Shown: positions 7,594-8,504 of the stretch, piece by piece | How positions within the stretch are numbered: position 1 is the first letter of the stretch | How the letters are laid out: each line of letters opens with the position of its first letter | Assembly (NCBI GenBank): GCA_005881295.1 | Contig: VBHS01000193.1 | Location: 1 to 8,504, forward strand | Length of the DNA: 8,504 nucleotides | Source of the DNA: Chloroflexota bacterium | GTDB lineage: Bacteria; Chloroflexota; Ktedonobacteria; Ktedonobacterales; Ktedonobacteraceae | Direction: 5' to 3' | Notes under the pieces: generated by a model | Told to the model about the DNA's origin: nothing | What the model saw: the letters and a program-made list of their open reading frames with translations, nothing else | Database searches by the model: none | Translations under genes and position numbers: made by a program

Positions 7594-7830
7594 TTCTCAG
7601 TGCGCTTTACTACTTCCTATGACAAACAAACTGGCGCTGCAACCTTTGCTCTACGCTAGCAAGTTGGTCCAGGATGAAGCGCGTATACCTCCACATCAGA
7701 GTACCGAGCGGGTCATCTTCTTCTACCTACCCAGCAAAAGGGGGGTCTTCTCGGCCTGACTCTTAGAACGAAGTGGTAAACCCTCGCGTCACATAATCTG
7801 TTCCATCAACCATGAGGTTTCATATATCCA
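7594..7830. other. Intergenic stretch between the acetyltransferase and glycosyltransferase genes
   Basis: I find no convincing tRNA, riboswitch, terminator hairpin or consensus promoter in these 237 bases, on either strand. The plus-strand open frames that cross it run into the flanking genes, have no ribosome site, and look like chance. The only mild coding hint is a short minus-strand frame at 7610-7696, listed separately. A promoter for the glycosyltransferase gene should lie here if that gene is not cotranscribed with the acetyltransferase, but I could not place one. Confidence 0.6.
7610..7696 (-). CDS. Doubtful 28-codon ORF just upstream of the glycosyltransferase gene
   Basis: The ATG at 7696-7694 opens a 28-residue frame ending at TAG (7610-7612), 16 nt before the glycosyltransferase start. 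It begins MWRYTRFILDQL, and the frame stays open about nine codons further upstream (reading EEDDPLGTL) to a TAG. The sequence looks like an amphipathic helix and has a normal residue mix. However, no Shine-Dalgarno site precedes the ATG and the length is within chance. It could be a small leader peptide, the remnant of a decayed gene, or nothing. Confidence 0.2.
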   Translation of the reverse strand: MWRYTRFILDQLASVEQRLQRQFVCHRK

Positions 7831-8307
7831 TCAAAGCGGCAGGCGGAAGTATAATTCCCGGTGTTGCAGCTCAAAGCCAAGCGACTCATACAGCCGTACC
7901 GCCGCGATATTGCCCTCCCACACGTGCAAATCGATGCGATCGATCTGCTGCTCACTGCGGGCAAAAGCAATAATATGCTGCATCAGTTGCCGTGCCAGCC
8001 CCTGCTTGCGAAAATCCGGGTGCACCACGACCCGTTTGACATAACCAACAACCGGAGGAGTACTACGTTCGTCCGGCGGTGGAAGCATAAGTTCGGCCTT
8101 CGCTGCCGCCACACCATCCACTTCTCCCAGGAAAATGAGTATTCTCTCGTGCGTAGAGGGGTCCACCGAGCCAAAATATTTCTCCATATCCCGGTGGATA
8201 TCGCGCGTGGGCGATAGGCTCAAGCTATCAAGCAATGTGATCAGAGGAATATCTTCAGGGGTAGCCAGGCGTACAACCAACGGCGTTGTTGGCGACTCAT
8301 CTATCAT
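7831..8307 (-). CDS. GNAT-family N-acetyltransferase
   Basis: A 158-residue single-domain GNAT protein, normal length for the family, that moves an acetyl group from acetyl-CoA to an amine. Motif A is clear: the beta-4 strand VKRVVVHPDF (90-99) followed by RKQGLA (100-105), the R/Q-x-x-G-x-G/A loop that binds the pyrophosphate of CoA. Motif B is NIAAVRLYESLGF (133-145), where Tyr140 is the usual candidate general acid. The N-terminus VRLATPEDIPLI (12-23) is a standard GNAT opening. The general architecture resembles RimI-like and small-molecule acetyltransferases, but the substrate cannot be called. AGGAAG (plus-strand 8313-8318) lies 5 nt before the ATG, a good Shine-Dalgarno site. The upstream membrane-protein gene ends 33 bp before this start, so the two may be cotranscribed. 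No clear terminator follows the TGA. Confidence 0.93.
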   Translation of the reverse strand: MIDESPTTPLVVRLATPEDIPLITLLDSLSLSPTRDIHRDMEKYFGSVDPSTHERILIFLGEVDGVAAAKAELMLPPPDERSTPPVVGYVKRVVVHPDFRKQGLARQLMQHIIAFARSEQQIDRIDLHVWEGNIAAVRLYESLGFELQHRELYFRLPL

Positions 8308-8340
8308 ACGATCTTCCTAGATGTGAAGTAATCAATCCAA

Positions 8341-8504
8341 TTATGGCAGTTTTTTTCGTGGCAACATCAAAATAGAAACCCCTGCGTAACCGGCACAACC
8401 CAGCAGGAGCACCGCAAAGATCTTCGTTTCAGCGTCACTTGGAGAGAAAAGCCACGCCAGCCCCCACCACAAAAAACCAATAAAAACACAAAATAACAAA
8501 ATAG
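8341..8504 (-). CDS. Small hydrophobic membrane protein, C-terminal part only
   Basis: An open minus-strand frame enters from the right edge and ends at TAA (8341-8343), giving the last 53 residues of a protein. It contains two hydrophobic stretches: one of about 19 residues starting at the edge (with FIGFLWWGLAWLF), and one of about 20 residues (KIFAVLLLGCAGYAGVSILM). A short polar turn (SPSDAETK) separates them. The end PRKKLP is basic, so by the positive-inside rule the C-terminus probably faces the cytoplasm and the pair forms a hairpin. I do not recognise the family. It stops 33 bp before the acetyltransferase start. The coding call rests on the open frame, the helix-turn-helix hydrophobicity pattern and the consistent strand; the start lies outside the window. 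Confidence 0.6.
   Translation of the reverse strand, partial: ILLFCVFIGFLWWGLAWLFSPSDAETKIFAVLLLGCAGYAGVSILMLPRKKLP

Noticed and set aside
7462..7759. Two overlapping 65-codon plus-strand frames in the intergenic gap
   Set aside because: No ribosome site, overlap with the glycosyltransferase gene, and no recognisable pattern.
7594..7830. T-box or other riboswitch in the intergenic gap
   Set aside because: I saw no T-box core sequence, tRNA-like arms or terminator hairpin, and the downstream gene is not an amino-acid or cofactor gene.
7861..8320. Plus-strand frames opposite the acetyltransferase gene
   Set aside because: The minus-strand frame has intact GNAT motifs A and B and a good ribosome site, so these are shadows.

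Overview
The window is a compact bacterial stretch in which every supported gene lies on the minus strand, so transcription runs right to left. I see no insertion sequence, phage gene, CRISPR array, tRNA or rRNA. Two signs point, as inference only, to a Chloroflexota-like soil bacterium, perhaps Ktedonobacteria. One is the intermediate-to-high G+C. The other is a large TPR protein with an unassigned N-terminal half beside a GT87-like membrane glycosyltransferase. The window contains no marker gene that fixes the taxon.

Right to left, the layout is as follows. The C-terminus of a small two-helix membrane protein (8341-8504, cut by the right edge) is followed 33 bp later by a GNAT N-acetyltransferase (7831-8307). 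A gap of about 240 bp holds only a doubtful 28-codon ORF. Next comes a polytopic membrane protein resembling GT87/ArnT-type glycosyltransferases (6028-7593). Behind it is a strong hairpin that probably terminates it (5969-5996). A good sigma70-type promoter with an extended -10 (5910-5938) then opens a three-gene unit.

That unit consists of two tandem, clearly paralogous TPR proteins of 740 and 805 residues (3633-5855 and 1169-3586), then a 23S rRNA uracil-C5 methyltransferase of the RlmD type (1-1172, 3' end outside the window). The methyltransferase start overlaps the stop of the second TPR gene (ATGA), which suggests translational coupling.

The paralogous pair is the most interesting content. 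Both proteins share an N-terminal helical module, an unassigned beta-rich module, a middle domain that looks NTF2-like, and C-terminal TPRs. Only the second copy has gained a very acidic tract and a duplicated Lys/Pro tail. Their link to an rRNA-modifying enzyme hints at a role in ribosome or RNA metabolism, but that is a hypothesis from context.
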